Positions 20,883 to 30,295 of a DNA stretch of 64,000 nt are shown here, one piece after another. This DNA comes from Sternotherus odoratus (Eukaryota > Chordata > Testudines > Kinosternidae): contig JAVMKO010000006.1 in NCBI GenBank assembly GCA_032164245.1, positions 7,021,001 to 7,085,000 of the forward strand. The letters run 5' to 3'. The position numbers and the translations under genes were made by a program. Below the pieces are notes generated by a model. The model was given only the letters and a program-made list of their open reading frames with translations, ran no database searches and had not been told where the DNA came from. Each line of letters starts with the position of its first letter. Within the stretch, counting starts at the first letter, position 1.

Positions 20883-21259
20883 CAGTAAACCCTCGATTTA
20901 ACGGACCTCGATTTAACGGACTTCGGATGCAACGGACAAAATTTCTGAGCAAGTCTGATGCATTCCTGATCCATTTCTGGCGGCTGGCTGCTGGCTCCCG
21001 GCCAGGTCACAGCAGCGGGCGGACTGGCTGCCGGCTCCCGGCTGCCGCCCGGGTCCAGGCAGCGGGCGGGCTGGCTGCCGGCTCCCGGCTGCCGCCCGGG
21101 TCCAGGCAGCGGGCGGGCTGCGGAGCTGTCGCCCCGACCCTGTGGCGGGCGGGCTGCTGCTCCGACAGCTCATTTTTTTAATTATTATTAAATAACGGAC
21201 CTTTTGATTTAACGGACACCCCCTCGCCCGAATTAGTCCGTTAAATGGAGGTTTTACTG
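20883..21259. mobile_element. pogo/Tigger-like MITE with GC-rich core
   Basis: Ends CAGTAAACCCTCGATTTAAC and TTAAATGGAGGTTTTACTG are imperfect inverted repeats, flanked by TA on both sides (20881-20882 and 21260-21261). Internal subterminal ATTTAACGGAC repeats occur. These ends and the TA duplication are typical of pogo/Tigger-like elements. No transposase. Confidence 0.75.
21024..21117. repeat. Two tandem 47-bp GC-rich units inside the MITE
   Basis: Units at 21024-21070 and 21071-21117, each beginning CTGGCTGCCGGCTCCCGGCT. A third partial unit precedes them. The core is very GC-rich and surrounded by AT-rich arms. Confidence 0.85.
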
Positions 21260-21590
21260 TATTGTCCCTTGCTGGAAGTGGTTTTCAAATTGATCAGCTG
21301 GCAATGAGCAGATGATTCCTGCTGGCCAGCTGTTTGATTCTGGATCAGGGTGTAGGATACAGGCTCAGAATTCTAGTCTGATCCCAGCTCCCCTTACCTT
21401 TGACAGATTCACTAATGTGTTTGTCCTGTGGTTAGAGAATTCCATTTACCATTGCCATTCAATGACAGCACAGGCACAGCAGTGGCCAGGCATTTCTGAT
21501 AAAAGTAATGGTAAGCTCTGGAAAACTCCTAAGGAGTTTCATTTAGGGATGCAGATTTCTCCTTAAAAATGAGAATGTGAAATACATTAC

Positions 21591-21853
21591 CGTTGTTTAG
21601 TTATGTAAAGTTCTTCAAGCAAATGTTGCTCCTCATAGCTCATCCAACGGTCTTCAAAATCTTCCTCTTCCTTCTGCAGCAATTGTTCATAGAGTCTTAC
21701 TGGATTCCAGCCAGTCATGATGTCGTAAGTGATTACACATCCAAGCGAATGTGACACAATTGAGACTTTCCCTCCTTTTTCTTCAAACTCTGGATTCCGA
21801 GAACAGAACAGCATATATAACCGGTTCAGCTCCTGTTGAAGGCCTTTTACTAG
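21591..21853 (-). CDS. DDHD1: DDHD1 exon with lipase nucleophile motif
   Basis: A 263-nt exon with acceptor TTAAAACAG and donor CG|GTAATG. It starts LVKGLQQELNRLY, contains KVSIVSHSLGCVITYDIMTG, and ends in a charged segment with LEELYITKQR. The GXSXG-type motif SHSLG carries the catalytic serine of the DDHD1 phospholipase A1, which releases a fatty acid from phosphatidic acid. Phase 0 at the start and a split Arg codon (CG|G) at the end match the neighbouring exons. The frame is intact. Confidence 0.95.
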
Positions 21854-22019
21854 CTGTTTTAAGAGAGAAAACATTGAGTTAAGATTTCATCATTATCTAT
21901 TTAATGTCCCTGTTCCTGTTCATCTTACTATGAGTTCAAAGATGAGTTATGTGAGTTCAAAGATGTGTTGAGGCAGAGAGCATCATTCAGAGAGAATCTC
22001 AAGGGCACAGAAAAAAAAT

Positions 22020-22095
22020 CAGTGTCAGAGCTGGAATTAGAATTCAAGACTTCCCGCCTAATGGTCCCAACAATCAGGTCACACCATTCCTACAT
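22020..22095 (+). repeat. MIR/CORE-SINE-like fragment
   Basis: CAGAGCTGGAATTAGAATTC followed by AAGACTTCCCGCC resembles the common MIR core on the + strand. Old and partial. Confidence 0.45.
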
Positions 22096-22992
22096 GTTAT
22101 ATTTTTCCTGGGATGGCAGAGACCTTCTGTGGAGGAAGAAAAGTATAATTGGGAACCCCCATTTCATTTCATGTATATCTGTGTCGATAAGTGACCTTCA
22201 GGCATTCATGGCACTACATTATGAATTTCTCATTGTCTACAGATTTTGGGCTTAGAACAGGGTATGTTCTTGTCAAGCACATCCGAAGAATCAAGCTATA
22301 AATCTGAGAGGATGCTTCTATGTAGTCTTTAAAAGCATACTGTTATTGGAGAATTAAACTAACACACTAAAAAACATATACCGGTATACGGTAGAAAAAC
22401 TCTCCACATGGAATTCTCAGCAGCTGTAAATTCAGAAGCAAAAGAGGCCCGCTGACCAGATTACAGGGCTGTAATTCAACCAGATCATCTGATGGAGATT
22501 GTTTCTAAACTCTAAATCACTGTATACCTAACCTATTTGCACAGTATAATTTACAACTATAGCTAAGCTTAAAGATTTCCAGTCATCATTATCATTGAAG
22601 TGTCATGAATTAACTGAGTACCCAAATACTTTGCAGCTATAGTAAAACAAACAAAAAACTCTAATTGCATCTGTAAAGCACCATTTGTTTCCGCTGACTA
22701 CAAGGGTCTATAGCAGCATGAGGATTATATAACTGAATCTTTTGGTATTTAGTAAGTAAAAAAAGAAAAGAAAAAGTGGCTTACATTTTAAGTCCCAGCT
22801 ACGATATGATTTGGGTAATCAGTGTTTGTAACAAAATGAAGGTATTAATTAACCCTCAATAGCTTTGTCAGTCTTAAGAGGACAAAAATTCTGGCCAGCA
22901 AAAGGACAGCTTGGTCTGAGAAAATTCTTCATCTTGTTAAAGGTATTTTAACCCCACCAAGTCTGTTTTGTCATTTTATCCTGTTATGAAAA

Positions 22993-23013
22993 CAGGGTTA
23001 CTTACCTGTAACT
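22993..23013 (-). promoter_or_regulatory. 5' splice-site consensus at the 3' end of DIRS copy B
   Basis: Read on the minus strand, GTTACAG|GTAAGTAACCC is a full match to the donor consensus CAG|GTAAGT. It sits in the last bases of the element, in host sense. Use as a donor is not shown. The same site occurs inverted in the ICR after 23279. Confidence 0.5.
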
Positions 23014-23153
23014 GTTGTTCTTCGAGATGTGTTGCTCACATCCATTCCACTATAGGTCAGGCACGCGCTGCGGGCCTGGTTGCCGGGCAGATTTTTCCCC
23101 TAGCTGCAGACTGGGCGAGCAGGGAGCCCCCTGGAGTGGCGCCACTGAGGCAC

Positions 23154-23190
23154 TCTATAAGTACCCCTGCGACACAGTCTGGCCCCCAGT
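23154..23190 (+). promoter_or_regulatory. TATA and initiator-like pair in the 3' ITR of copy B, reading +
   Basis: CTATAAGT at 23154-23161, then CCCAGTTCC near 23188. Same spacing as in copy A. A transcript from here would meet CAG|GTAAGT at 23279/23280 about 90 bases later. Confidence 0.5.
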
Positions 23191-23236
23191 TCCTTCTTTG
23201 CCGGCTAACCCGACAGTGGGGAAGGAGGGCGGGTCT

Positions 23237-23334
23237 GGAATGGATGTGAGCAACACATCTCGAAGAACAACAGTTACAGGTAAGTAACCCTGTTTTCTTC
23301 TTCGAGTGATTGCTCACATGCATTCCACTATAGG
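23237..23334. repeat. ICR of DIRS copy B
   Basis: 23237 to about 23290 is the inverse of the outer 3' ITR; about 23293-23334 is the inverse of the outer 5' ITR. The two halves meet over TTC, the complement of the GAA found at both outer ends. Confidence 0.93.
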
Positions 23335-23350
23335 TGACTACAAGCAATAC

Positions 23351-24407
23351 CTAGGAGGTGGGGTCGGGTGGACCCATCGCTGATCGTAAGACCGCTGACC
23401 CAAACGCCGCATCGTCCCTGGTTTGTTGGACTATGGCGTAGTGGGCGGCGAAGGTGTGGACGGAGGACCAGGTAGCCGCCCTGCAAATGTCCGTGATAGG
23501 GACTCCTTCCCGGAAGGCCGCAGAGGATGCCTGCGCTCTCGTGGAATGTGCTGTTACTCTCTCAAGCGGCTTGCCCGCGAGTTCATAACAGGTGTGAATG
23601 CACGAGGTGATCCAGGAGGAGAGCCTTTGGGCGGAAACTGGTTGGCCCTTCATTCTTTCTGCAACGGCCACGAAGAGTTGCGTTGTTTTCCTGAATTGCT
23701 TTGTTCTGTCTAAATAAAAAGCAAGAGCCCTCCTAACGTCCAACGTGTGTAATTGTTGTTCCCTTCCAGAGGTGTGTGGCCTAGGATAAAAGACTGGGAG
23801 ACAAATGTCTTGGTTCACATGGAAGGGGGAGACCACCTTAGGCAGGAAGGCCGGGTGGGGACGTAGCTGCACCTTGTCATTGTGGAAGATAGTGTAGGGC
23901 GGCTCGGAGGTCAGTGCGCGGATCTCTGACACTCTACGAGCCGAGGTGATAGCTACTAGGAATGCCACCTTCCAGGAAAGGTGGAGTAAGGAACACGTGG
24001 CGAGGGGCTCGAACGGGGGCATCATAAGGCGTGAGAGCACCAGGTTGAGGTCCCAGGGTGGAATGGGACACTTGACGTTCGGGTACAGCTTATCCAGGCC
24101 CCTGAGGAAACGGTATACCACAGGATCTGAAAAGACTGAGTGGTTCGCCTGGCCCGGATGAAAAGCTGATATGGCAGCGAGGTGGACGCGTATAGTAGAA
24201 GTAGAAAGGCCCTGGTTTCTAAGGCCTAAGAGGTAGTCCAATATGCGCGGGATAGCAGCCTCACTTGGGACTACATCATGTTGTCTGCACCATGCAGAAA
24301 AGCGGGTCCACTTAGCTGTATAGGTACTTCTGGTGGATGGTTTTCTACTTCCCAGAAGGACATTCTGTACCTCAGTCGAGCATAAGAGCTCGGGACCTCT
24401 CAGCCAT
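23351..24407 (-). CDS. Tyrosine recombinase (YR) domain, DIRS copy B
   Basis: Intact recombinase with the same landmarks as copy A: SARRVSEIRAL, AHSTRAQA and WSSVHTFAAHY. The frame is open upstream to 26317 with no stop, where a single TGA (26318-26320) separates it from ORF1 in the same frame. No ATG lies near the domain start, so the route of translation is unknown: -1 shift from RT, TGA readthrough, or splicing. Confidence 0.92.
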
Positions 24408-26259
24408 GGAGTAGCCACGCTGTGAGGTGGAGGGACTGCAAGTCCGGATGCAGGAGGCGACCGTGATCCTGGGAGATCAGGTCTGGCCACAGCGGGAGGC
24501 TGATGGGAGGGGCCCTGGACAGCCGGAGGAGGGACGCATACCAGCATTGCCTGGGCCAGGCCGGGGCTATGAGGATGACTTGTGCCCTGTCCCGTCTGAT
24601 CTTCAGGATCACCTTGTGGAGAAGCGGGATCGGAGGGAACGCGTAGAGCAGGTGCCCCGTCCAGGGTAGGAGAAAGGCATCTGTCAGGGATCCCCGGGAG
24701 CCGCCTCGAAAGGAGCAGAACTGTAGGCACTTCCTGTTCTGCCTGGAGGCGAAGAGGTCGATGTGGGGAAATCCCCACCTCAGGAAGATCGGTCGGATGA
24801 CATCCGGCCGAAGGGACCACTCGTGGGACATGAATGACCTGCTGAGATGGTCCGCCAGCGTGTTCTGAATCCCGGGGAGGAAAGAGGCCACCGGGTGAAC
24901 GTCGTGGGCTATACAAAACTCCCATAGGAGAATCGCCTCTTGACACAGGGGATTGGACCGGGCCCCGCCCTGCTTGTTTATGTAGTATTGGGCAGTGGTG
25001 TTGTCCGTCAACACTGCCACACAGTGACCCTGTAGCGTGTCCCGGAACGCTTGGCACGCAAGTCTGACGGCCCTCAGCTCCCGGACATTGATATGGAGGC
25101 AGAGGTCTGACTCCGACCAGCGGCCTTGTGTCCTGAGAGCCCCTAGGTGAGCTCCCCAACCCATCGACGAGGCATCCGTCACTAGGGACATGGACGGGCT
25201 GGGGGGGAGGAAGGGGACCCCTCTGCACGCATTGCTCTGGTCTTCCCACCAAGTCAGAGCGGACAGGGTGACTTTGGGGATAGAAAGGAGGGTGTCCAAA
25301 CTGTCCCTTCTTGGCCGGTAGGCCAGTGCGAGCCACGATTGCAGTGGGCGTAGTCGCAGTCTGGCGTGCTGTATCACGTAGGTGCACGACGCCATGTGGC
25401 CTAACAGGCTGAGGAAGACTCTGGCCGTGGACATTGGACAGCTGCGAAGCTGTCTGATGGCCGACTGGATAGCGAGAAACCGGGGCTGGGGCAGGGATGC
25501 CCTTGCCACCCTGGAGTCTAGTAGGGCCCCAATGAACTCTATGCTCTGGGTGGGCTCCAGGGTGGACTTCTCCTCGTTGAGGAGGATTCCCAGGCGGTCT
25601 AAGGTGTTGATGACCAGACACACGTGTTCTGACACTTGGTCCCTGGAGGTTCCCCGGATCAGCCAGTCGTCTAGGTACGGGTATACCTGTACCCCGCGGC
25701 GCCGCAGGAACGCCGCTACTACTGCCATGCACTTCGTGAATACCCTGGGCGCTGTGGACAGGCCGAAGGGCAGGACTGCGAATTGATAATGTTCTTCCGC
25801 TATTAGAAAGCGGAGGTAGCGCCTGTGAGAAGGTTTGATGCTCACGTGGAAGTAGGCATCCTTCATGTCGAGGGCAGCGAACCAATCTCCCGGATCCAGG
25901 GAGGGAATAATAGTGCCCAAGGTGACCATGCGGAACTTGAACTTGATCATGTAGGTGTTGAGTTCGCGCAGGTCCAGGATGGGCCGGAGGCCCCCTTTCG
26001 CCTTGGGGATTAGGAAGTAGCGGGAGTAGAACCCCTTTCCCCTGAACTCCTGTGGTACAGGTTCGATGGCTCCCAGTGCGAGGAGCGACCTGACCTCCTG
26101 TACAAGCAGTTGCTCGTGAGATGGGTCCCTGAAGAGGGACGAGGGAGGTGGGTGGGTTGGAGGAGTGGAGGAGAGTTGGAGGGAGTATCCCACCTCCACC
26201 GTGCGGAGGACCCACTGGTCCGATGTGATGTCTGACCATGCACAGTGGAAGTGAGACAA
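24400..26259 (-). CDS. RT / RNase H / methyltransferase-like ORF, DIRS copy B
   Basis: About 619 residues with RT motifs LDMKDAYFHV, FGLSTAPRVFTKCM and YPYLDDWLI, RNase H motifs VTDASSMGWGAHL, NVRELRAV, LTDNTTAQYYIN and LADHLSR, and the C-terminal IDLFASRQNRK and ILIAPAWPRQCWY module. No ATG opens this frame before the RT core. The ATG used in copy A (TTTTGATGG) is here followed by a run of five instead of six G and soon hits TAA in that frame. The RT frame itself stays open upstream into ORF1, so a +1 shift could reach it. The start given is the first non-ATG candidate. Confidence 0.9.
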   Translation of the reverse strand: MSHFHCAWSDITSDQWVLRTVEVGYSLQLSSTPPTHPPPSSLFRDPSHEQLLVQEVRSLLALGAIEPVPQEFRGKGFYSRYFLIPKAKGGLRPILDLRELNTYMIKFKFRMVTLGTIIPSLDPGDWFAALDMKDAYFHVSIKPSHRRYLRFLIAEEHYQFAVLPFGLSTAPRVFTKCMAVVAAFLRRRGVQVYPYLDDWLIRGTSRDQVSEHVCLVINTLDRLGILLNEEKSTLEPTQSIEFIGALLDSRVARASLPQPRFLAIQSAIRQLRSCPMSTARVFLSLLGHMASCTYVIQHARLRLRPLQSWLALAYRPRRDSLDTLLSIPKVTLSALTWWEDQSNACRGVPFLPPSPSMSLVTDASSMGWGAHLGALRTQGRWSESDLCLHINVRELRAVRLACQAFRDTLQGHCVAVLTDNTTAQYYINKQGGARSNPLCQEAILLWEFCIAHDVHPVASFLPGIQNTLADHLSRSFMSHEWSLRPDVIRPIFLRWGFPHIDLFASRQNRKCLQFCSFRGGSRGSLTDAFLLPWTGHLLYAFPPIPLLHKVILKIRRDRAQVILIAPAWPRQCWYASLLRLSRAPPISLPLWPDLISQDHGRLLHPDLQSLHLTAWLLHG

Positions 26260-26317
26260 ACGGTCTCCGAAGGGAGGATCCAGGACTGTAGTTATTAGGC
26301 TGCCCCCGGGCGCACCA

Positions 26318-28834
26318 TCAAAAGTTGGACCTAGGCCCCTGGGAAGGCTTAGGTCCCCGCTGTTTCCCGCCCTGCCTGGGCCCCTGACGCTTGCGGAAGG
26401 GGCGGTTTCTCCTGCCGGAGGAGTCCTGTGGTTGGCGGGCGGGAGGGAAGAACTTCCGGCGCGGAGGGACGAAGGGGCGCCTTTGCGGCCCCGGGGCGTG
26501 CATGCCGAGGCCCTTGAGGGTCACCCCTCTGTCATTGAGGGCCTGGAGCCGCGCATCTGTGCCCTCCGAAAAGAGGGCCTGTCCCTCAAACGGGAGGTCT
26601 TGGATTTTGTACTGCATCGCCGGGGCAAGGCTGGATGAGGAGAGCCATGCTGCCCGGCGAAGGGCTATGCCCGAGGCCATCGTCCTGGCCGCCGAGTCCG
26701 CTGAGTCCAGGGCCGCTTGCAGGGTGTGTCTCGAGATATCCCTGCTCTGAGTCAGAAGGGCCCTAAACTCCTGTCTGCTCTCCTGGGGGAGAGCGGTCTC
26801 GAATTTGTTGAGGGCCTCCACTGTGTCGAAGTGGTGCCTACTCATTAGGGCCTGATGGTTAGCCACCCGCAGTTGGAGGCCCCCGGAGGAGTAGACCTTC
26901 CTGCCAAAATGGTCCAGCCTCTTGGCTTCTTTGGCCTTAGGTACCTGGGCCTCCTGTCCATTGCGCTCTTTATTGTTCACCGACTCCACCACCAGGGAGG
27001 AGGGCGTAGGGTGAACATACAAGTACTCATATCCCGTGGCCGGGACAAAGTAGCGCTTCTCTACCCCCCGTGCGGTGGGGGGGATGGAGGCGGGGGTCTT
27101 CCAAACCGACGTGGTGTGCGCCTTAATTGTATTAATAAATGGCACAGCCACACGTGCCGGGGTGCCCTTTGTCAGCATGGTGGTGACCGGGTCATCCACC
27201 ATCTGGATCTCCTCAAGGGGCAGGTTCATATTTTTTGCAACTGCCTGGAGGAGGTGCTGGTAATTAGAGAGTTCCAGGGCGGGCGGGCTGTTGGAAGAGG
27301 TGCCCGCCACCACCTCAACCCCCACTGGGGAGGCGTAAGGCCCTGGCTCTCGGGGGCTGTGTATTGCCGACGGCTGGCTGGCCAAGGATGGCCCTGGTAG
27401 GTCCTGCCGAGCAGCCCTAGCACATACTGGGAACCCCGGCTCGGACTGGGTTTCCCCCGGTTGGTCATGCTCCCATGCCACCCATTCTGGCCAGGTCGGG
27501 TTCAGGGTGGCTGGGGCAGGTCCCATAGCTGGAGGGGACACGGAGGCAGAGGAGTGCCATGGAGCCGCTGTGGTGGCCGACTGGAGGGCCTTGGGCGGAG
27601 AGTCATGCTGGGTTTGTGTGCCAGCCGACTCTCTACGCCTGCGGCGCCGAGGGCTTCTCGACCGGTACCGGGAGAAGCGGCTGCCCTCTGATGAACGGCT
27701 ACTGCTGGATCCACGTCTGCGGGATCCACGGTGCCGCGATGACGACCGGTGCCGGGCTGATCGCCGGTGCCGCGATGAGGTCCGGTGCCGGGGCGAGCGG
27801 CGGTGCCGTCTGGATGTGGAGCGCCGATGTCTGCGGTGCCGCGACGACGAACGGTGCCGAGGAGATCGGTGCCGTGTCGATCGTGACCGGTGCCGCGACG
27901 ACGAGCGGTGCCGGGAAGATGAGCGGCTCGGCGAACGGCGTCCAGAGCGGCCCCTGTGGCAGCTGACGGACCGGTGCCGGGAGTGCGACCGGTGCCGGGA
28001 GTACGACCGGCGTCTGTCCGTGCGGGAGTGCCGGGACTCCGACCGGCGCCAGGACTCAGACCGGCGGCCGGAGCGCGATCTGCGCGATCGGCCATGAGGA
28101 GACCCGGAGCATGGTCTCAACTCATTGCGGCGCCGAGACTGCGACCGGTGCCGGGAAGCTGACCGGTACCGGGAGTTAGATCGGCGCCGCGAGATCGATC
28201 GGCGTCCGTGCCCCACCGGGCTTCGAGCCGCGATCTCCGTCACGGTCATGGGCGGCTTGCCCCTAGACCGGACAGGTTGCTGAGGGGTGTCCTCTGAGAG
28301 CAACCTCCTCGCAGCAGCGAACGCCTCCGGCGTGGAGGGAAGCTGCTGCGGAATCGGCACCCTGAGTGGCGAGACCACTGGCACCGGACTCGACGGGGCC
28401 TCCTGCGGCGCCGGAGTCGTCGGTGCGGGTGCGGGCGGCTGTGCCTCTGGTCGGCTCCCCGGCGGCGACCGTGGGCGCGTGAGCGGTGCCGGAGGCTGCA
28501 CGCGGTCCGGTGCCGATGCTGGGCGCGGTTCCGAGTCCTTCCTGCGCTTAGCGCTGGGGGAGCGCGACCGGTGCCGAGGCTTTGCTTTCGCCGGCTTGGG
28601 TGCGGGGCCCGGTGCCGCACTCGAGTCCGGAGTGAGAGCCGCCTCTAACAGGATCTGCCGCAGGCGGGATTCTCTGTCCTTGCGGGTCCTGGGTTTGAAG
28701 GCCCTGCAGATCTTGCAGGCGTCTGCCAAGTGCGCTTCCCCGAGGCACTTAAGGCACTTGGAGTGTGGGTCCCCCGCAGGCATGGGCTTCCCACACTCCG
28801 CACATGGCTTGAATCCCGGAGCCTTGGATGACAT
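26318..28834 (-). CDS. ORF1 (Gag-like) with zinc-binding N terminus and Arg-Ser domain, DIRS copy B
   Basis: 838 residues from the ATG at 28834. Residues about 14-48 form a Cys/His motif (KPCAECGKPM, SKCLKCLGEAH, ACKICRAF). Residues about 60-430 are extraordinarily rich in Arg-Ser/Arg-His dipeptides (for example SRHRSSSRHRSRSTRHRSP), like SR splicing factors. The C-terminal half (about 480-838) is the conserved Gag-like part (MNLPLEEI, KRYFVPATGYEYLYVHP, DHFGRKVYSSGG, IQDLPFEGQALFSE) with a basic tail. It presumably coats element RNA. The stop TGA at 26318-26320 overlaps an ATG. Confidence 0.92.
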   Translation of the reverse strand: MSSKAPGFKPCAECGKPMPAGDPHSKCLKCLGEAHLADACKICRAFKPRTRKDRESRLRQILLEAALTPDSSAAPGPAPKPAKAKPRHRSRSPSAKRRKDSEPRPASAPDRVQPPAPLTRPRSPPGSRPEAQPPAPAPTTPAPQEAPSSPVPVVSPLRVPIPQQLPSTPEAFAAARRLLSEDTPQQPVRSRGKPPMTVTEIAARSPVGHGRRSISRRRSNSRYRSASRHRSQSRRRNELRPCSGSPHGRSRRSRSGRRSESWRRSESRHSRTDRRRSYSRHRSHSRHRSVSCHRGRSGRRSPSRSSSRHRSSSRHRSRSTRHRSPRHRSSSRHRRHRRSTSRRHRRSPRHRTSSRHRRSARHRSSSRHRGSRRRGSSSSRSSEGSRFSRYRSRSPRRRRRRESAGTQTQHDSPPKALQSATTAAPWHSSASVSPPAMGPAPATLNPTWPEWVAWEHDQPGETQSEPGFPVCARAARQDLPGPSLASQPSAIHSPREPGPYASPVGVEVVAGTSSNSPPALELSNYQHLLQAVAKNMNLPLEEIQMVDDPVTTMLTKGTPARVAVPFINTIKAHTTSVWKTPASIPPTARGVEKRYFVPATGYEYLYVHPTPSSLVVESVNNKERNGQEAQVPKAKEAKRLDHFGRKVYSSGGLQLRVANHQALMSRHHFDTVEALNKFETALPQESRQEFRALLTQSRDISRHTLQAALDSADSAARTMASGIALRRAAWLSSSSLAPAMQYKIQDLPFEGQALFSEGTDARLQALNDRGVTLKGLGMHAPGPQRRPFVPPRRKFFPPARQPQDSSGRRNRPFRKRQGPRQGGKQRGPKPSQGPRSNF

Positions 28835-29008
28835 GGCTCCGGTGGCAGGGAAATCCCCTGCACCTAACTATTTACACTATAACTACTTAACAACTACTTA
28901 ACAACTACTTAACAACAACTATTAATGAGAACAATAGGAATAACAGCTAGGAGATAAGGAGGACGCTCAAGAGCAGTACTCCTGTTCCGACTACCAGCGC
29001 GAGCGGTG

Positions 29009-29190
29009 AAGAAGGAACTGGGGGCCAGACTGTGTCGCAGGGGTACTTATAGAGTGCCTCAGTGGCGCCACTCCAGGGGGCTCCCTGCTCGCCCAGTCTG
29101 CAGCTAGGGGAAAAATCTGCCCGGCAACCAGGCCCGCAGCGCGTGCCTGACCTATAGTGGAATGCATGTGAGCAATCACTCGAAGAAGAA
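29009..29190 (-). promoter_or_regulatory. 5' ITR and promoter of DIRS copy B
   Basis: Outer end GAAGAAGAA at 29182-29190. On the minus strand a TATA sequence (ACTTATAG on + at 29045-29052) precedes an initiator-like GGAACTGGGG region near 29015-29022. ORF1 begins about 180 bases downstream. Located in host sense, it could act as an intragenic promoter. Confidence 0.7.
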
Positions 29191-29589
29191 CCTCATTTCC
29201 TCTTTATAAAATCCATTCAGTAGAAACTCCTTTATGCTTCTTAAATCAATGGCCTTATTTTTTCACGTCCAATATCAAAAGTATTGGACAACTTTAAATA
29301 TGCTTAGATTTGGGGGTAATATTAAATTCCCATGAGAACGTAAACAAAATTGAACACTGTTCTCTATGCTGCAGGCTCTAACATCAGTCCTTGTATCATC
29401 ACTTTTTATATTTACAAAACAGAGGTTAAAGCCTAGTGGTTTTCTTTGTTGGCTTTTCTCTTTTTTAAGCAATTTTTTCAAGTGCTGCTCTCACGCTTCA
29501 ACCACTGAAAAGTTAAATTAATATTTAGTGCCACAAAAATCTCAAACTGATGTTTCTTAAAAAAATTAAACCCTGATTGTTTCAAGTTT

Positions 29590-29690
29590 AACGGTAAGCT
29601 CTTCAAGGGCAAGAACCATGTATTCCTGTATTTGAACAGCACCCAGCATAACAAAGCCCTGATTCTGATTGGGGCCTTTGAGGGTCCTGT
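29590..29690 (+). repeat. Ancient LINE 3'-end-like repeat
   Basis: TCTTCAAGGGCAAGAACCAT, ACAGCACCCAGCATAAC and GATTGGGGCCTTTGAGGG resemble a widespread amniote repeat tail, also seen at 37681-37800 and 58880-58985. Family (L2/CR1-like) uncertain. Confidence 0.45.
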
Positions 29691-29827
29691 CTGAAGTTCA
29701 TTCAGAGCGGTTCTAGAGCACCGAGACTGTTCTCCACTGACACTTACGAATGCAGAAGTGCATAAAGATGTCTTTTGAAGCACCACAAAGGGCTTCCTCC
29801 AGTCCTGAAGCAAAGAATAGACCAAAA

Positions 29828-30295
29828 AGGCTAAGAGTGGAGACATACATCTTTCACCCTGCTTCTGATTGAAAATGGATTTGTTAGATTACCATCAACG
29901 CTAATTCTTGCAGCCATGCCTCCATGGAACAGCCAAGTGAAGTTAATAAATTTGTTTGGATACCCAAATTTAGTGAGCAATTTCCAGAGGGCAGTGAGGT
30001 TGATGCAGAAACACAATATACAAAGGTTGGTACTTTTCGCGACATTTTTCCTATAATTGTCGAATGATGAAATCATGGCAACAGTGCTCTGCTGAGCACA
30101 AAAGCCATACTGTGACGAAGATGGAATGTTGTTGATCTGGGTCACAAGACAGGTCAAGAGGATCCGTGCAAGAATCTTGCTGGCCACAGACAGCAAAGAG
30201 ATACAGTGGTAGTTTTACCACCATTGCTTTCAGAGCCTTTAAACTCGGAGATGTTGGCATCTTTCAGTTGCTGCAGTATAACTGCTTGAAGCTAG
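29828..30295 (-). pseudogene. LINE reverse transcriptase fragment
   Basis: The minus-strand frame shows LLSVASKILARILL in its SVASKILARILL form, then SQYGFCAQQSTVAMI and LWKLLTKFGYPNKFI, ending near WLFHGGMAARI. These are hallmark segments of non-LTR reverse transcriptases around the central RT domain. Stops and shifts are present and the YADD-type active site is not included. The clade was not determined. Confidence 0.75.

Larger units (their letters stand above)
22988..23198. repeat. 3' ITR of DIRS copy B
   Basis: Outer end GAAAACAGGGTTAC. From CCATTCCACTATAGGTCAGG to GTTCCTTCTT it is the inverse of 29009-29156. It is about 30 bases longer at its outer end than the 5' ITR. Confidence 0.93.
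22988..29190 (-). mobile_element. Complete DIRS-type retrotransposon, copy B
   Basis: A 6.2-kb element on the minus strand with 3' ITR (22988-23198), ICR (23237-23334), recombinase, RT/RNase H/methyltransferase-like ORF, intact 838-residue ORF1 and 5' ITR (29009-29190). The ITRs appear identical over their shared ~160 bases by eye. Both outer ends carry GAA and no target duplication is seen, as expected for recombinase-mediated insertion. It lies in the DDHD1 intron between the 31428-31534 and 21591-21853 exons, in the host sense orientation. All three coding modules are open, so it is the youngest-looking copy here. Confidence 0.95.

Noticed and set aside
27507..28097. Long + and - strand ORFs overlapping the RS region of copy B
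   Set aside because: Shadow frames of the low-complexity RS coding repeats; no conserved domain.
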